Part shown: positions 48,301 to 61,033 of the stretch, one piece after another
How positions within the stretch are numbered: position 1 is the first letter of the stretch
Layout: each line of letters starts with the position of its first letter
Assembly (NCBI GenBank): GCA_036877525.1
Contig: JAZGTH010000007.1
Span: 9,609,501-9,673,500 of the forward strand
Source: Chromobotia macracanthus
Taxonomy: Eukaryota; Chordata; Actinopteri; Cypriniformes; Botiidae
Direction: 5' to 3'
Length of the DNA stretch: 64,000 nt
Notes under the pieces: model-generated
Seen by the model: only the letters and a program-made list of their open reading frames with translations
The model's database searches: none
Told to the model about the DNA's origin: nothing
Program-made: the position numbers and the translations under genes

Positions 48301-50186
48301 TGCTCTGTGTCTCCTTTTTAAGGTGTATCCTGTTACTATTTGTTCTGTTCTTCATTCCTGGAGTGGTGATGATCATTGCCTATGGGCTCATTTCTCGAGA
48401 ACTGTACCGTGGAATACAATTTGAACTGGAGCAGAAGGGACAGTGTGGTGAGACTTTCATGAAGTTAATAATATCACAGTCTAATTTACATGTTTTTAAT
48501 AAGTGCCAGGCCATCCCAAAGGGTATTAACTGCGCTACTCTCTGTGGACATATTTAACATCTTACCCTGAGGATGTAATTGTCTGTACACTCATACCCAT
48601 CTGTTTATGAAAAAAATAACTGAATGAGACTCAATTTCCTAAGTAATGAAATGCAACTTAATGATTAACAAAAAAATAGAATTTGCAGTTGCGCAAAATT
48701 TCCCCAAATGCCCCTGAATAAAGCAAAACAATAAGATGAAAAATATAAGCTTGAATATTACTGTAGCAAATTGCTCACTGGCAAAACCCTTAAATGGGCT
48801 GAATTGCTTTGATTACATCTTATTCTGATTTAACTGTGCTGCTGTAAATCTAAGTCTATTAATATTATAAATTTGCCCCCGTTTTTTTTCTGGGCTGCAG
48901 TAATCCTGCACTAAAACTCCATCACAGAGTGAGTCACCACTTTTCCCATTAAGATGTTTTCATTTGAATCAGAAATGTCATTTCCTCTCCTATTTTTATT
49001 GGTCACAATTTGCGCAAAAGGAGGAAACTCATGAGGACACAAATACAACCTGCTGTGGGGTCTAGTGAAGGTTAATAAACTAGTGGTGGAAGTCACTAGG
49101 GTTTTGAATGAGAAGGAATTTAACGATCAGGATGAGTCAGATTCTATTAAAAGATCTGGTTTTATAATGATTTCACAAATTAGAATAATTAAGAAATAAA
49201 TAAAGTGCTCCCCAACAAGAATACTGACATATATACAGATTCTTTTGGTGTTTGAAAGTTTTATTATCACCAATTTTATTTTCAATTATTCTTCTCAGCA
49301 CTATATATATATATATATACCTGCATAACTGCTAAGATGGTGTTATGCTGTGTTGATTCTAATGCACATTTGGCAGAGCATGAATCTAGCCAAGGTCATG
49401 GACTCCATTCCCAGAGAATGTATACATTCATCAAATGTATTGGGCCTTGAATGCACCATCAATTTTGAAATATGTGTAAATGCAAAACCTTAACATTATT
49501 TTTTTCTGCCTTTTAAACATTGGTATTTCCCTCAGGAAAGGCAGCTCTAGTTTAAAGTGTTATCTTGCTTTTATCTTAATCTTACTTTTGATGTATGCAT
49601 AGCTGAACGACTGCCTTATAACATCTTTTGAGGAATATGCAATGTTTCTTCTATAGGAATGAAAAATGGTATCAATGCCGCTGTTTCGTCTAGCAGTGAT
49701 GATGGAGATGGCTGCTATATCCAGGTGCCCAAGAGGCCCAACTCCATGGAGATGTCAGCTCTGACCCCCACTGGCTCCGCTAAGGTGGACCGTCCCCGCA
49801 GCAACACGTCTGAGGCTAAACTAATGGCCAAGAAGCGAGTGATCCGCATGCTCATTGTCATCGTGGCCATGTTCTTCATTTGCTGGATGCCTCTGTACTC
49901 TGTGAACACCTGGAAAGCTTTTGACCTACCATCTGCTCACAGGGCTCTTTCTGGGGCCCCCATCTCCTTCATCCACCTGTTGTCCTATACCTCTGCTTGT
50001 GTCAACCCCATCATTTACTGCTTTATGAATAAGCGTTTTCGCAAGGCCCTGCTGACCACCTTTTCGTGTTGTTGCTGGCCCTGCCGCAGACGAGGCTTCA
50101 GGGAGGGTGATGATGAGGTCACTGCCACTGGTGTCTCAATGTCCAAGTTCAACTACACCACTGTGAGCACCATGGGGCCATGCTGA
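35390..50186 (+). CDS. cckbr: Cholecystokinin B/gastrin receptor (class A GPCR)
   Basis: CCKBR binds gastrin and CCK at the plasma membrane and signals mainly through Gq. Five exons, all introns GT-AG: 35,390-35,552; 43,660-43,908; 45,827-46,088; 48,323-48,447; 49,657-50,186. They join in frame to 442 residues (human 447). Visible: four N-glycosylation sequons (N7, N20, N29, N36); TM1 about 61-84; TM2 with Asp103; Cys130 and Cys212 for the extracellular disulfide; E/DRY as ERY 154-156; TM5 after Trp225; a long third loop; CWMP 342-345 in TM6; NPIIY 383-387 in TM7; and a palmitoylation-type CCC at 404-406. CCKBR rather than CCKAR is indicated by LFFIPGVVM, GLISRELY, AHRALSGAPISFIHLLSY and the C-terminal YTTVSTMGP. 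The ATG has G at -3 and +4. Teleosts may have two cckbr copies; which one this is cannot be told. Confidence 0.95.
36421..36450. repeat. Perfect hairpin, 12-bp stem, 6-nt loop
   Basis: CCCCATTCATGC (36,421-36,432), loop TGTTTT, then GCATGAATGGGG (36,439-36,450). It lies in cckbr intron 1 about 0.9 kb after exon 1. Confidence 0.8.
37780..38352. mobile_element. Non-autonomous DNA transposon with ~75-bp inverted ends
   Basis: The left end, read inward, contains ATGATCTCATAATTGACTCA and CCATCCCAGGTGTATATGAC. The right end, read inward on the - strand, contains AAATCTCATAATTTACTCAC and CCATTCCAGGTGTATATGAC. The two arms are similar over roughly 75 bp. Total length is about 570 bp with no transposase frame. 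Arm sequence recurs as solo fragments at 4,842 and 10,228. Superfamily is not certain; I could not fix a target-site duplication. Confidence 0.75.
40737..40820. repeat. Tandem duplication, 44-bp unit
   Basis: TTGGGCAAAGGGGTGATC starts at 40,737 and again at 40,781. Both copies continue with GGTTAAGCATCTGGTTAA. The second copy has A for T in the middle (CAGG versus CTGG) and diverges after about 38 bp. Confidence 0.85.
42827..42865. repeat. (AT)n microsatellite
   Basis: About 38 bp of alternating AT in cckbr intron 1. The - strand frame at 42,713-42,958 runs through it and is not a gene. Confidence 0.95.
45271..45307. repeat. (GA)n microsatellite
   Basis: GAGACAGAGAGAG and further GA units, about 37 bp, in cckbr intron 2. 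Confidence 0.95.
47500..47830. repeat. Probable interspersed repeat in cckbr intron 3
   Basis: Contains ATAGAAGTCAATGGGGCTGT, TTGCTAGGGTACTATAAC and TGTGGTTGCTTGCTAAG, phrases typical of high-copy fish repeats. No inverted ends or target-site duplication were located, so type and limits are uncertain. Confidence 0.35.
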
Positions 50187-50304
50187 GTTTCAGAGCAGAG
50201 GCTTCTTTGAGAACCCAGGCTGGGATAGTTATTAGTATTGGGGTTGATGTTGACAGTGGGTCTAGGCTGATAGGTAACTATCAGCTTTGACTATTATGCT
50301 TAAA

Positions 50305-50310
50305 AATAAA
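50305..50310 (+). terminator. cckbr poly(A) signal candidate
   Basis: AATAAA about 120 bp after the cckbr stop codon, which would give a short 3'UTR. A longer transcript cannot be excluded. Confidence 0.5.
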
Positions 50311-53300
50311 GTCTTGACTTCTGTTGATGGGCATTTGATGTGGGTAGCTGTATTTAACTAATAGCAGTTAGACTGTAACAGACTTATCGTTCATTGCCTG
50401 CCTGCAACAAAGAAAACTGCATGCTATCTTATCCATTTGTTGTTGTTTAATGAACCATTGCTTACATAGTTGCATATACACCAGAGACTTGTATAAATGT
50501 ATATACTTAAAGGTGGCAAAACAACAGGATTTTGGTGGAGGATGTCACAGCTCCTAACAGTTCTGTCGTACGCACCGTTTGCTAATGGAAAAGTGGTCAC
50601 CAAATAATGGACTGTCCATGACATTCCCTGACAATTAAGAATAGATGAACCCTAGAAAAATCCTCAATCACACAGTCACCGTGGATAACAATCATCATTT
50701 GTGATATGTGGCTTTGCATATGCTGGGGGGATCAGTTCCCAGCAGGACTTGTCGGTTCATCAATGTGAGAGAAGCTCATTGGTCACCAAATTCGTGATAG
50801 CACCAAATATACACATTGCTGCTGGAGAGTCAGCAGGACCATTAACTCTGCAGGCAGTTGAGTTTCTGAGGCTGGTAACACCCACCCACTGAGAGATGCA
50901 CTGCATGTACCGACCCCCTCTGATTCTTAAACGTCTATGTAAATGAAGCTTAAAAAAATTGGGATGAAAATTAGCTAGTGGGATGCCAGCCTTATACTCC
51001 GTTACATTATACTACGTGAAGTGCCTGCTTATCATATCCAGTGTTTATAAAATCTATTCTGCTGTCAGGGTTTCTTCAGAGTGTTTGTTCCATCAGAAGA
51101 AGTGCTGTGAAGGACTTCGTATTTGAAGCCTTTATGAAAAGTGAACAGTGTTCAGCTGTCTAGAATGCCAGAATACTGACATAGCTCTGAATTAGCTCTG
51201 AATTTCTCATTTATCTTCACTGTCTGAGCCAACATCATTGTTATATAAAAAGCTTATATAAAAACGTCAAAGCATTTTACAGTATTATAAAAAATAAGCG
51301 TGTAGGTCAGTGATTTTGGCCAATCACTTTATTCCTCATTGATGTTTTTTGTTTTGTTTTTTGTTTTTAAAGTCTGTCATGTCCTTTACAATTTGCAGCT
51401 CATTCTCTTAAGTGGTGGCAAACACAGGTGACCTCTGAACTGTGGCTCCACTGAATGGGATAAACTCATGCCGATCTGTCATAATCTCCCCGGCTGATTT
51501 ATGGCTGCTTCTATGTGCCCTTGTACATATTGTAGCTAAAAGCTTATTAAGGTCCTCTGAAATGATCCTCATCAAATAACAGCACAGAACACAGAGAAAC
51601 ATATAAACCCGATTCCCCATTGCACTTTTCCCCTTCAGAAGAGAGAAATGGAAAATGTTTTAGAGGGCTGGTTAGAGAGAGAGGCAAGATTAAGAGTCAA
51701 ATCTTCTTGACTGCCTTTGGACCCATGGGAAGTGGGACTTGAATTAGAGTGGTGCTTCCTCTACACTGAATAACATTCCCAGCTAAAATGCATCGATAAA
51801 ACATCTCCCTCCATTCATAGCATACTGTTCTTTTAAAAGAACTCATGTTTTTTCACATCATGTTTTGGTTCACATCCAAACATATTATAACTACTAATAT
51901 TAAAATTAGTTTCAAGTGGTCACATAGCATTTATATAATGTAATTTAGTCTAAAAAATGGTAATGAGTTACTTTAGTCTTTTTATTTTACAGTGCTCACT
52001 TTTTCAGTTATGTGCAACTTTCTATCTCTAAACTCTTTGCTGTCTACTTCTGTATTCTCATATGCTAAACACAGCTTTCTAATCAATGCGAATCTACTCC
52101 CTGAGCTTGCTTTCCTGTGAACAAACGACACCATCTTATCCACACTTATCCCCAGGCTCCTTTTAAGATGCTCTGCCATGATTACCTCCCAACAAACAGC
52201 AGGCCAATTCTCCATTTAAATTCATGGGGCTTGGTCATCCAAACTTTCCCTGATGTACTAGCAAGAGTTTTAATAGCACTGTTTCCCCGGCATAGACCCT
52301 GACTTCGATTAGAGGTCTGTATTCAAGTTCACACACAAAGATTTCATAGGTTTCATAGGATCAGACAGTGCTGTTGCATTTATTTGCTTTTTGACATTTC
52401 AAAATAGTCCTCTGATTAATTCAAGGTATTATTTTTAAATCAGAGAGGATGAAACCAATCATAGATTAAACGAAATAGTTGAGCTCTCCCTGATTGTGTG
52501 GTTTAAAAAACGTCAAAATACTTTATGTATCACCTAATTTTACAAAGGGTTTGGAGTTGTGTTTGTGTCAACAGATGTTTCCGTTTTATTCTAATTAGAA
52601 GAGAAATGAGGTCAGCAGATAAATTTAGGCATTCCATTTCCAAATCCATTACGACTCTTTATTGGCTCAGTGAGTACAATATATGGTGAGTAGTAGAAAT
52701 CCTTCACTAAAAACTTATTTAATTAAATGTCTTACTGTCTCAGGTTTGGATCCATCTAGATTGAGAAACCATGCTTAAAATAACTGACATACTGACTATT
52801 GAACCCCACTTTCTTCTAGAAGCTTTTACATTTAGTAAGAAGCCCAAAAGCAGGAGAACGCATAACCAAATAATGAATATGAGTTTCAATGCTTATTGAG
52901 CTGTAAATGTGATTGTAAATAGCAGAATAGCATGCAGTAAGCTATAAAGACTCTGTTTTTCTATTTGGTTTTTAATAGTTTACAATAAGCCACAATGGGG
53001 CTTTTCTAGCACTTACAAAGGCAAAATACAGAGGCCAGTTACCGTCAGGAAATGCTCTCATGGAAGACACATTTGTGACAATGTTTTCGGATTAGCAGAA
53101 TGTGGGATCAATTCAATTCTAAACCCTTAAATGAAAATGGCCAGCAACAGACAGCAACAACATCTGCCAGGTAAATCCAGTGAAACTGTGAGCGTTTGGA
53201 GATTTTAAAGGCCTGTGCTTGTGGAAAATCCATTTTTTAAATGAGCTGTGGGAAACTTTAATTAGTCGGACATCACAGCGTCTGACTTAGTCTGGAGGCT

Positions 53301-54620
53301 CCTTTTGCTGTAAATGCTCTCAGTTTGGGTGCTATGTCTGAAAATGGAAGGGTTGTAAAAGGTTTGATTTCCCCAAGGTCTCTTTTTTTGGGAAATGTTG
53401 AACAGTTTGGCTGTGCCGTTTGTGAGTCTTGCTCTGTTGTGGCCCACAGCTCTCTTCTGATTAATAGTATCTAAATTCCCAATAAACCAAACTCTGGTGT
53501 AATTATGAGATTACTCATGCCAGAGCAAACACAAGCTCCCAGCTCCCTGGCTATGCCTGGTAACCCAGGTGTTTCTAGATCCTGTCTTTCATTTTACACC
53601 CCCTAACAATCTGATACACTTATTTGTCAGACACAAAAATCCATGATTATGTGATTGTTTACAGAAAACAGCAGTGCCAGAAAGGTGTACGAGTTCATTT
53701 CACTAAACTTCACAATACTAGTTATTAAAAGAAAGTTTTTTTTCTTGCCTCTAAGATGCATAAAGTATTTATCTTGCCTCTAGTCAGCAAAGGACCTTGA
53801 CATAGTGTTGCAGTAGATTGCCAATGACGCACAATCCATCTCACATCTCTTTCTTTCAGTGAAAACAAAATACAACTAGATACACAGCTGTTAGTCACGT
53901 GAGATTCCCCTCAGCTACATCAATCCAACTTCAGGTAGAGGACTGAGCCCACCTAAGCCTGTTTACCCCCCCAGCTCTTCCCAGAAATGCTTGACCTTGC
54001 TACCACTATTTATTGAAAAGAAAATATGATTTTATCAACAATAAAAAGTTCATCAGGTTTATCAGTCAAGATGACAAGATCAAGATCAAAAGCACTAAAG
54101 GTTGTTTTTAGATGATGTACAAAAATGTTCTTCACAGGCAGCTTGACAGCCTTGGAAGGGGCTTAAGCAGCATCTGGTACTAAAGCAATGGACAGATTTC
54201 ACTCAGAATTCATCATTATCTATTACCCATCCATGCAAACTGTTAACAGATTGTGTTTTCTAAAACAAATAGCAAACCTATGCTAGTCAAAAAAATTATA
54301 AAGATAACCTACAAACATTATCTGAGAAATGAATGTGAGAAAAATACAGAAGGTGTAATTTTAATAATGTCGATTAGGAGCTTATTTTTATTTAATCTTT
54401 TCTAATTAGTTTCAGTTTTTAAAGGTCATAGAAACTACAGTCTTGTATTTTACTTCTGAATGATTGTTAATTAATTAGTACAGAGCAAAATAATTTCCAG
54501 AGATCCATCACTGACAAATATATAATATATGACAAATAAATAATGACGAATCTAATCTACCTTTGTACTGATTTCTTACAGAAATCTATCCTTATTAAAA
54601 ATAAATCTATACATATATAA
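50311..54620. other. Intergenic DNA downstream of cckbr
   Basis: No gene recognised. Open frames are short, without motifs or paired splice signals. No transposon boundaries were seen. Confidence 0.55.
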
Positions 54621-54628
54621 TGTGTAAC

Positions 54629-55900
54629 CAAGGCTGGACTTACCATTGGGCTAGACTGGGCACCACCCCATGCAGGAATATGCCATACCATCATTTTATT
54701 TTTCATTTTTTTATTTGTTCATTGGTCTAGCATGCTTAAATAGGGATCTTCACTATTTAAGGAAAGTTGTCATTTAATTAGCTAAATTATATCTCAGTCA
54801 CGTTAATGTTTGCTGACTGTGCTGATTGACGCTAATGTTTGTCTGGTTCTTGGTGGTTACAATGCGTCACGTTTATTGCTGTTGAAACCTGTCTTCATTA
54901 AATGCTGTTAAAATGGCGGATAAGTGATATTGCCTTTAAGTCTTAAGAGAAAGAGACTCTGATATGCTTAATGTTTTTTACTATCATCTTCTAAGCACAC
55001 ATTCAGTTTATTATTGTTCAATTGTTCATAAATGTTCAATCTCTGTTACAGTAAATACAACTTCAAAAAACTAATGTATTTACTAATGTTAACAAATACA
55101 ACCTCATTGTGAAGTGTTAACAATATATTTTATATTCTATTATGATACGCTTAATTCTCTATTGCGCATTGTCTGCACAAGCGTCTTTGTTGAGCAATGA
55201 TAAAGTAGGCTATTATGTGCTGGTAAAGCATCTTATTTTTTAATTTGTCAATTATTTATCTGTAGTCAATTAATTTTCTAATTGACTACATATAAATATG
55301 CGCACTGAATTAATAGCCTACTGTAGGCTACACATTTTCTACAAGGCACAATGAGTTGTTTACATAAAACAATGATTCTCGGCTACATGCAGTCAGGTGT
55401 AAATAGATTTTCCAATCTATTTACGAGTCGATATTGCTTCATCAATATTTGTGTCCATTAGTACTTGTTCATATTTTATTGTGATAGTCTCGCAATCACA
55501 ACATTAAATGTGCAGTTTAGATTATCAGATGCTTCGGTGTTAAATATTTCATGTGACAATTCATACGCATAGCACATTCTGAATGAGCACATCCATTTTT
55601 TTGTAATTGCATACAATGCAATGAAACAAGATTAAATAGGAAACCTTACGGTGCATCCACCAGCAAACATATAGGCTAACTATACTATAAACTATAACAT
55701 AAGGGTAACACAATACAATACACAAAATACATGAATGTTTCTACAAAAAAATACTATAATTTGTAATTAAATTATGTGTGCATTAAATAAATAATATACT
55801 GTGCATATGTACATATATTCTATTTAAAGTTATTTGTAGACGGGGTGGGCCCTGAAAAAGACTCAAGACCAGGGGCCCCTACCCCCTAAGTCTGGCCCTG
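54629..55900. mobile_element. Non-autonomous hAT transposon with 8-bp TSD
   Basis: The element is 1,272 bp. It is flanked by perfect 8-bp direct repeats TGTGTAAC at 54,621-54,628 and 55,901-55,908. It begins CAAGGCTGGACTTACCA; the opposite end read inward is CAGGGCCAGACTTAGGG, an imperfect inverted repeat with the CAGGG-type start common in hAT elements. An 8-bp target-site duplication is the hAT hallmark. The AT-rich interior has no transposase-like frame, so movement would have depended on an enzyme supplied elsewhere. The intact duplication suggests a fairly recent insertion, while the mismatched ends suggest a diverged source. Confidence 0.85.
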
Positions 55901-55908
55901 TGTGTAAC

Positions 55909-58487
55909 CAGCTACTTTTAGTAAAATAAACATTTCAATTTTAATGATAATTTTAAACAGAATAACTAAATTAGAGCATACAATTAAACTAATAAAAAGT
56001 GTGTACACAAATATATAGTTGACACCCTTATAACAACATCAATATTAACTTTTGTTTCATCAAAATTTTATGTTAAAGTTAAATGAATGTGTAGGAGAAA
56101 ATGTATAGCCCAGGTGTTATTACTGCTCACCATTTCTTTTAAGTTCTCATCATTTTTACTCATCTGTGTTTGCTTGTTCATTGTAAATGATATAGCATTG
56201 TTACAAATTAGACAGTATTAATATTTCTGCAGTCTTTTAATTAATATGTTCATATATATGAATATATGTTATCAAAAGTATATATGTATATCAAAAGTAG
56301 TTCATATGAGCTATCCATGCATTATTGTGGTTAATACAGTATGTTCTGTGGAGGTGTTCTGTAGTTCAATAAGAGTCTTGTGGAGTAGATGAGGTGTGGT
56401 TGATGTTTTCAGGGAGCTGCCACTAGCACCAGAGGCTCAGAACTGAGACAGCTTCCTAAAGGTTATTACCTGTAGCATTAATGGCAGTGTCCAACAAGTA
56501 ATGGACCTGCAAATAGAGTCTGCACAGGCCCTTCTGTGTAGGGCATATCATCTATGGTCACACGAGATTTAGAACATCCACTACATCCACCATGTTTAAG
56601 TACTGAGTTACATTTGGCTTCTCATAGGAAATATTTATCGTATATTCCAAATCCTTTTAGTAATTCTGTACCTGTCTCGTTCCTTCTTAGCAGTGATTTA
56701 TGGGCTGGGTGCATATGACTGAGAAAGTGAGAATTAATGATTATACACAAAAATGCAAAGATTACGTTATGTTTGTTGGGAATGAATGTAGAACTAATGC
56801 TAATCTATGATAACTTTTTTGTAAACATTTGACAGGATTTTAATCTCTGTGTATTGTGTAAAGAAAGGTTTATGGTAGTGTATTGTTCACTCATAAACTA
56901 GTTTATGAAAATGGAAAAAAAAAAACTTTAGAGGACAAAGTGAAATATTAGACTCTAGGCCACCAATGCCTTAAAACTATGTGTGTTAATATTTGTGTGT
57001 TTTACTAGCTACTTGACTGTATTTACTTTAAATGTAAGCTGAAACTAGACTTGAATGCTAATGTGTGTGTGTGGCTCAGATGCAATATCTTTTTGTGAGC
57101 TTGTGATCTTCATCTTGCATTGAAGATAGCTATGTTTACCATCATTGTGATGTTGCTTTGTTGCGAATTTGTCATATTTGGGATTGTGTTCAGTGTGCTA
57201 ATATTATTATAATCTATATTAATCTGAACTCTGATTGTTGTGACAGCTAATTTGTGTTTTTGACTAGTTAAAAGATGGTTTGTCCCATTTCTCATTTGCA
57301 ACAGAATGAATAAAATGAAATGTAATTCAAATTATTCAAGTATTTACAAATAAAACTATAATAGTATATGAAAGAAAAGTTCTGTAGCCTCTCACTGAAT
57401 TAAGTAAATACAAAGAATTAATCATATAAGAGGGTAATGAGACAAACAAATTATTGTAGTGTTGATGAGTGTATGAAAATCTATAGTGAGAGTCTATAGT
57501 GAGAATCTATAAAGAGAGCCTATAGAAAGAGTATGAGGTTAAAGGAAAACTATATGACTATAAAGTGGCCCAAAGAAAGTACAGAAAATACAGTGTATGA
57601 CACAAAAGTATATAAACCAGTATGTGACACCATAAAAGGATAATTTGGGAAAATGGAAAATTAAGGGAAAATTTGGCACTATATCAGGGAGTATATGTAG
57701 ATAAATATTTAAACATATAGTATGTATCTACTATATGGAGTTTGTGAAAATAATTGACACTAGGAAAATATATAGACATTTAAAGGGAGTATATTGTACT
57801 CAGTTAAACAGTAAATGACTCACTACATCATTTTTTCTCGAAAAGAAGCATTTATTTTCTTCTACACTGCGAGTATAAATCAGCCTGATTATTGGCTACA
57901 GGAAGTCAGTTTTTTTCTACTAAAATCGATCTCTGCTTTCTGAATGTTGAACAACTGCCCCCAGTGGCAAAAGCTGGATCTATCGCTAAATGTGTAGCAG
58001 CAAATGTCACATGAATACAAAATCTGACTAATTACATGCGTGAAAACTGTCTTCTTTTACACTGTAAATGTAAACTAAATATTTATTGATTGGTGGCTTT
58101 TGTCAGTAATTCAGCACAGCAGGTCCAGTTATCAGGGCATGAACATTCAGAAATAACATGTTGATTTCCCAGGAGATGATGTTGTAGCACTAAAAAATAT
58201 ATATTTGTTGCCTTTACAGTGTTTGAATCTGTATTTAAACCTGTGAGATCCATGTTTGGCTGCTTATGCTATTAATGTGATATTGTACAGTAATAATATA
58301 ATAAACTTCATAAACTTTGTAGTGTTTTCTGGCTAGGCTAACGTAATCATTGTAAGGTATATTGGCAAGACTTCATCACCGGCCTACAAGATCCAGGATT
58401 TAGACAATGCACCTTGAATTAAACATCAATGCCATGGGCAGTATAAATTTACAAGCTTTAATGGAAAGGATAAATGTATTTTATATC
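55909..58487. other. Intergenic DNA
   Basis: No gene recognised. It contains a short degenerate tandem run of CTATAGTGAGA-type units at 57,479-57,530 and a CTCF-like motif on the - strand at 57,953-57,968. Confidence 0.55.
57479..57530. repeat. Degenerate short tandem repeat
   Basis: Units ATCTATAGTGAGAG, TCTATAGTGAGA, ATCTATAAAGAGAG and CCTATAGAAAGAG follow one another, about four imperfect copies of 13-15 bp. Confidence 0.7.
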
Positions 58488-58606
58488 CATCCATCTGTTC
58501 TCCAAATCCATTTGTCCTCTGCAGGTTTGTGGGAGGGCTGGAGCCTATCCCAGCATCTCAGGCCGTAGGCAGGGACCACCCTGGATAGATGGCCAGTATA
58601 TCGCAG
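58488..58606 (+). repeat. Interspersed repeat, possibly an RTE/Rex3-type LINE 3' region
   Basis: The order CCATCCATCTGTTCTCCAAA, GGAGGGCTGGAGCCTATCCC, AGCATCTCAGGC, AGGCAGGGACCACCCTGGAT, AGATGGCCAGTATATCGCA matches a consensus very widespread in fish genomes. I associate it with a LINE 3' region, but the family name is tentative. It is a fragment. Confidence 0.55.
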
Positions 58607-60440
58607 TATATTTTATATATAAAAATACTTTCCATACTTTCCAAGTACTTTCCAGTGCATCAAATCAGGAGGAGGTTTATTGTTTTTTTTTTCCAGAAGC
58701 AGCAAACCTTTCAGAGAGGAAGAGATTATTGATTATTCATTCAAACTAACAGCATCCCTTTACATTTATAGATGCTTACTTGCATGCCTTAAGGCAGGTA
58801 TCGGGTATACCAAAGTACACAAAGGTTCTGAACTTGTGTTTAAAATGCATACTCAGAACAATTTCCTGTCCTCTAAGCAGTTTTGCCTTCCTAACTGTTC
58901 TTTTTGATTGACGCCTCTAATAAGAAGAGCGCACAGTGTTCTGCTCCCGTAAGTTTTAAACTTAAAAAAAATTGAAAAGTTGCTCTAGAAATGAAGATCT
59001 GTCAGATATGTCATAGTCCAGTATGCTGGACATAGTTTTAGGATTTTGTCTCTAGCAACAAGTGGTAAACGTTCAGTATAAGGCCAGAGAGCTTTAAATT
59101 TGAGGAGATACATGGTGTATTTGTAGATTAGTGTATTTGTAGAAAACCCAACTTATAACAGATGCCACAATAAAGGTGTGTATATATATATATATATATA
59201 TTAATTATATATTAAAATGACCAGTAATAATTCTTTTTTCAATTTTTAATTCAATTTTTTGGAAAATTACCAAAGAAAATCACCAACAAGAAAAAACTTT
59301 GTTTTCCTATTTTGTACTAATCAAAAACAACTGCAAACTGTGTTGTTTAATGACAGCTTTTTGCTTTGTTATGTGTGCAGTTGTTTGGGTAACAACTATT
59401 TTTTGCATCATTTGGCGATGAGAATGAATGTGACCAGCATTTAATTATGTTACCAACACAACACAAAAAAACATCAAATGTGTACAGGGCGACAGTCTTC
59501 AATCATGTAGTGTGTGCTTAGCATTAATTCATAAACCCTACTTCATAACATTTCCTTTTTAATCTAAATTTTCTTATTAATCCTATCTAAATGAAAATCA
59601 AACTACATACAAAAACTTTGTATTAGTATGTGTGGTGTTTGAAATGAATAACAATGTTACGAGATCTTCCCCTTCAAGAATAAAAAACTATACAAACAAA
59701 AAAATTGTCAAGTGAGCTGTGAGAGCACTGAAAGGCAATCAGATAGCATGAGTTCAAAAGAAAAATAACACATCAAACACTTGTTTATCAAGATTTCCTT
59801 AGTCCACACACTGATCAGCAGAAGATAAGAAATGTCCTTCCTTTATTGCTGAACTTTCCTGGCTTCACACATTAAATGAGCGGTCTGGACCTAAAACATC
59901 AAAAACATCAATGTTTTGAAGAATGACCCTCATTCACCTTTTTGGTGACTCCAGAAGATGAAAACAATGAGGATGTGTAACTTATGGAGCAACAGTAAAT
60001 AGTGCAAAACGTCATTGCATTTTCGGTTCTTCTCCCAATCATCTGAACACCAGCAGGTAGAGTTGAAGACAGTAAGACAGATTACACTAGCACTCACTGG
60101 CTCTGACCTGGGGCCATATATTTTAAGAAGGCCATGTGCATTCATGTAAGATGTCTCTCCAAGTGATGTCGCTAGATGGGAACTTGAAATAGTAGTACGG
60201 AAATGGATGACAGAAAAGCAATCAGCCATCCGAGAGATTTTATTCTGGCCATTTATTGTCATGAGACATGCTCAAAAACCAGAATGAAGATGTGCCCAAT
60301 TTTAGTTTATGAACTGTGTATAAAAAACATAGAAATAAATTACTTTATTTAAGTTCTTTAACACAACAAAGAATAAGATGAATGCAAGAATCATGTAATA
60401 GAGCTCCATGACAACAGGAACATGAACCCAGATACCCTAC
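58607..60440. other. Intergenic DNA
   Basis: No gene recognised. A (TA)n microsatellite is at 59,179-59,200. The - strand frame at 59,930-60,262 has no recognisable domain. Confidence 0.5.
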
Positions 60441-60539
60441 AGATTCAAGTTAACTGTTATATACACACAATGCATTCAAGGTCAGACAAAGAGTTACCAA
60501 GATACTAGCTATATTTACACACACAGTGTATAAGAGAGA

Positions 60540-60795
60540 AAGAAGGTACAGGTGACAGCAATTGGAATAAGGTGAAACCAGGGATAACAACAATCCATGT
60601 GACACTTCAAAATAAAAGTACACAAACAGGAACAAGGACAGAGTACAATCAATCAAACATACTGTAGTGACCCTCACTAGTGCTGATGAAAGTCCCAGAT
60701 AATGTGACACTGTCAGTGTAACATCTGGTTCCATGGTGGCTTGACAACATCTGTCTAATGAAGAGAACAGAATGTTTCTCCTCATTAAAGTGATG
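60540..60795. repeat. Dispersed repeat, copy 1 of 2
   Basis: Shares with 63,571-63,830, in the same order and orientation, the words AGGTACAG, CTTCAAAATAAAAG, ACACAAA, GAAAGTCCCAGATAA, AACATCTGGTTCCATGGTGG, GAGAACAGAATGTTTCT and CATTAAAGT. The copies are clearly diverged. The - strand frame at 60,450-60,785 is a by-product of this repeat. Confidence 0.75.
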
Positions 60796-60967
60796 GAAAA
60801 TAAGGCACTTGGATTGAATTCTGAGACATCTGTTTGAAAACCTCCAACCTCATCTCTGGATACCTAACTACACAACCAATTAAAAAATAGGTGATAATAG
60901 GTTTGGATAAATCCTAAAAATATTTTTTAACAGAAGACAGATAGGTAACCATTGACATGTAAACCTC

Positions 60968-61033
60968 TGACAGACTGCAAAGTACGAATGACCTTGACGT
61001 TGCTACTGCCATGCTCTACCAATGGAGCTACAT
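60968..61033 (-). repeat. Degenerate tRNA-derived SINE head
   Basis: The - strand reads GTAGCTCCATTGGTAGAGCA, then TGGCAGTAGCAACGTCAAGG and TCATTCGTACTTTGC. The first part matches a polymerase III A-box region (TAGCTC..TGGTAGAGCA), and the following part resembles fish tRNA-derived SINEs. The B-box (GGTTCGATTCC) is degraded, so this is not a working tRNA gene. Confidence 0.55.

Larger units (their letters stand above)
43909..49656 (+). other. cckbr introns 2-4
   Basis: Noncoding DNA between exons: 43,909-45,826 (phase 1), 46,089-48,322 (phase 2) and 48,448-49,656 (phase 1). Notable contents are a (GA)n microsatellite at 45,271-45,307, a probable interspersed repeat near 47,500-47,830, and a short (AT)n tract at 49,299-49,318. 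Confidence 0.75.

Noticed and set aside
35390..50186. Assignment as cckar instead of cckbr
   Set aside because: The TM5, TM6-TM7 and C-terminal sequence match CCKBR (FFIPGVVM, AHRALSGAPISFIHLL, YTTVSTMGP) better than CCKAR.
60968..61033. Possible tRNA gene on the - strand
   Set aside because: Only the A-box-like half is recognisable. The B-box and an acceptor stem are not, so it was kept as a SINE fragment.
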